DNA of 7,370 bases from the NCBI GenBank assembly GCA_019747165.1, contig JAIERC010000237.1, forward strand, positions 1-7,370, given 5' to 3'. The notes under the pieces were generated by a model, which had not been told where the DNA came from, did not search any database, and saw only the letters and a program-made list of their open reading frames with translations. Both the position numbers and the translations under genes were made by a program. Shown here in pieces: positions 6,347 through 7,370 of this stretch. Position 1 is the stretch's first letter; each line of letters opens with the position of its first letter. Source of the stretch: Sphingomonas sp. GTDB lineage: Bacteria; Pseudomonadota; Alphaproteobacteria; Sphingomonadales; Sphingomonadaceae.

Positions 6347-7327
6347 ATGGACATTTTGGCGGATCACAGCATGTTGTTTCTGGGTAGTCGGCTGAAGCGG
6401 CTTGCCGAACGGCTGCAAGGCGATGTCAGCCGCATCATTGCCGAAACAGGCTTGCCGATCCAACCGAGCCAATATCCCGTACTCGCCGCGCTGGATCAGG
6501 CGGGACCGATGACGATTGGCCAATTGGTTGAAACAATGCAGCTGAGCCAGCCGGCGATCACGCGGTTGCTGACCCGCCTTACGGCACTGGGTCTGGTCAG
6601 TATTGAACGGATCGGCCGCGACCAGCGGCAGAAAACGGTCGCGCTTACCCCCAACGGAATCGCCATAATCACCCGTTCGAAACGCGATGTCTGGCCGCGC
6701 GTTGAATCAGCGGTGATTGATCTATGCGCCGGTTTATCCGGGCCGCTGCCCGATCAACTGAACCAGATCGAAGCCGCGCTATCCGCCACGCCACTCGACA
6801 AACGGGGCAATGGGCTGGTGATCCGCCCGTTTAGCGACGCACTCGCAGGCGATTTTCATGACATCAACGCCGAATGGATCACCACCATGTTCCGCATGGA
6901 GGAAACCGATCGCGACGTCCTGCTCAATCCGCGCGCACGGATCGTCGATCCCGGCGGGACGATTTTGTTCGTCGAGGCAGCCGGGCTTGGTATCGTTGGG
7001 GCTTGTGCCTTGCAGAAGACCGGTGAGCACCAGTTCGAGCTGACCAAGATGGGGGTCCGCCAAAGCGCGCGCGGACGCAAGGTCGGCGAATTTCTGCTGG
7101 CGAGCGTCATTGACCGCGCCCGGATGATGGACGCCGAAACGCTCTATTTGCTGACCAACACGGCCTGTGCACCAGCGATCCACCTCTACGAGAAGCTCGG
7201 CTTCCAGCATGATGCGGGGATTATGCAGACCTTTGGCGCCCGTTATGCGCGCTGCGACGTCGCAATGCGGTATCATTGGCCATCCGATCACGCTGCCAGC
7301 TTCGACAAGGCGTCAACAAGCCTCTAG
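6347..7327 (+). CDS. MarR-GNAT fusion: winged-helix regulator with N-acetyltransferase domain
   Basis: A 326-residue cytoplasmic protein of two joined domains. Residues about 5-145 are a MarR-type winged helix: helices around 8-50, the recognition region M-T-I-G-Q-L-V-E-T-M-Q-L-S-Q-P-A-I-T-R-L (55-74), and a wing with D-x-R at 92-94 preceding K-T-V-A-L-T. Residues about 157-311 are a GNAT acetyltransferase: I-V-G-A at 216-219, F-E-L-T-K-M-G-V (230-237), an acetyl-CoA loop A-R-G-R-K-V-G at 241-247, and the C-terminal L-Y-E-K-L-G-F at 280-286. Such fusions are known as bifunctional HTH/GNAT proteins, but their substrates are mostly unknown. The acetyl-CoA loop has Lys where many GNATs have the middle Gly, a variation also found among active members. 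The plain reading is a regulator that senses or acetylates a small molecule. The gene is probably autoregulated through the dyad just upstream. I cannot say what it acetylates. Starts at 6341 and 6344 are possible but badly spaced from the GGAGG. Confidence 0.88.
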   Translation: MDILADHSMLFLGSRLKRLAERLQGDVSRIIAETGLPIQPSQYPVLAALDQAGPMTIGQLVETMQLSQPAITRLLTRLTALGLVSIERIGRDQRQKTVALTPNGIAIITRSKRDVWPRVESAVIDLCAGLSGPLPDQLNQIEAALSATPLDKRGNGLVIRPFSDALAGDFHDINAEWITTMFRMEETDRDVLLNPRARIVDPGGTILFVEAAGLGIVGACALQKTGEHQFELTKMGVRQSARGRKVGEFLLASVIDRARMMDAETLYLLTNTACAPAIHLYEKLGFQHDAGIMQTFGARYARCDVAMRYHWPSDHAASFDKASTSL

Positions 7328-7365
7328 GAGCAATGTCGGCGGGGATGCTGGATCGGAGACTATCG

Positions 7366-7370
7366 ATGCG
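7366..7370 (+). CDS. Possible start of a further gene cut by the right edge
   Basis: ATG at 7366 is preceded by GGAG (7355-7358) at a 7-base distance, 38 bases after the stop of the MarR-GNAT gene. Two upstream ATGs (7333 and 7345) are in the same open frame; the first has GGAG only 2 bases away. A co-transcribed gene may therefore begin here, but too little is present to identify it. Confidence 0.3.

Noticed and set aside
1..7370. Mobile element, CRISPR array, tRNA or toxin-antitoxin unit
   Set aside because: No transposase-like frame, terminal inverted repeats, spaced repeat array or tRNA-like fold was seen. Coding density and style are uniform throughout.

Overview
The window looks like a chromosomal segment of a GC-rich alphaproteobacterium, most likely a sphingomonad (Sphingomonadales). 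This rests on gene content, gene order and base composition; there is no rRNA or other phylogenetic marker to prove it. Nearly all the DNA is coding, in two blocks that diverge from a 161-bp intergenic region at 5004-5164.

Left block (minus strand, 5003 down to 1) is a tightly packed operon-like set belonging to the XrtA exosortase / PEP-CTERM locus. In transcription order it holds a polyprenyl-phosphate sugar-1-phosphate transferase of the PEP-CTERM-associated type (3615-5003), the membrane sensor kinase PrsK (1541-3610), the sigma-54-type response regulator PrsR (192-1544), and the start of a secreted TPR-like protein that runs off the left edge (208 to below 1). Junctions are a 4-base gap, a 4-base ATGA overlap and a 17-base overlap, which suggests one transcript with translational coupling. 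The transferase would start assembly of an exopolysaccharide repeat unit on undecaprenyl phosphate. PrsK/PrsR would control sigma-54 promoters of PEP-CTERM genes, which must lie outside the window. The exosortase itself and any PEP-CTERM substrate are not in these 7370 bases.

Right block (plus strand) begins with a single-domain mannose-1-phosphate guanylyltransferase (5165-6223), which makes GDP-mannose and so plausibly supplies the same polysaccharide. A 123-bp spacer follows, containing a 13-bp tandem repeat, a candidate sigma-70 promoter and a striking AT-rich 32-bp dyad just before the ribosome binding site. The next gene (6347-7327) is a MarR-GNAT fusion, a winged-helix regulator joined to an N-acetyltransferase; the dyad is a good candidate for its own operator. 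A further gene may begin in the last few bases.

I found no mobile element, CRISPR array, tRNA or rRNA. The locus is a recognisable known system rather than a clearly new one. The least explained items are the 32-bp dyad with its MarR-GNAT gene and the truncated secreted protein at the left edge.
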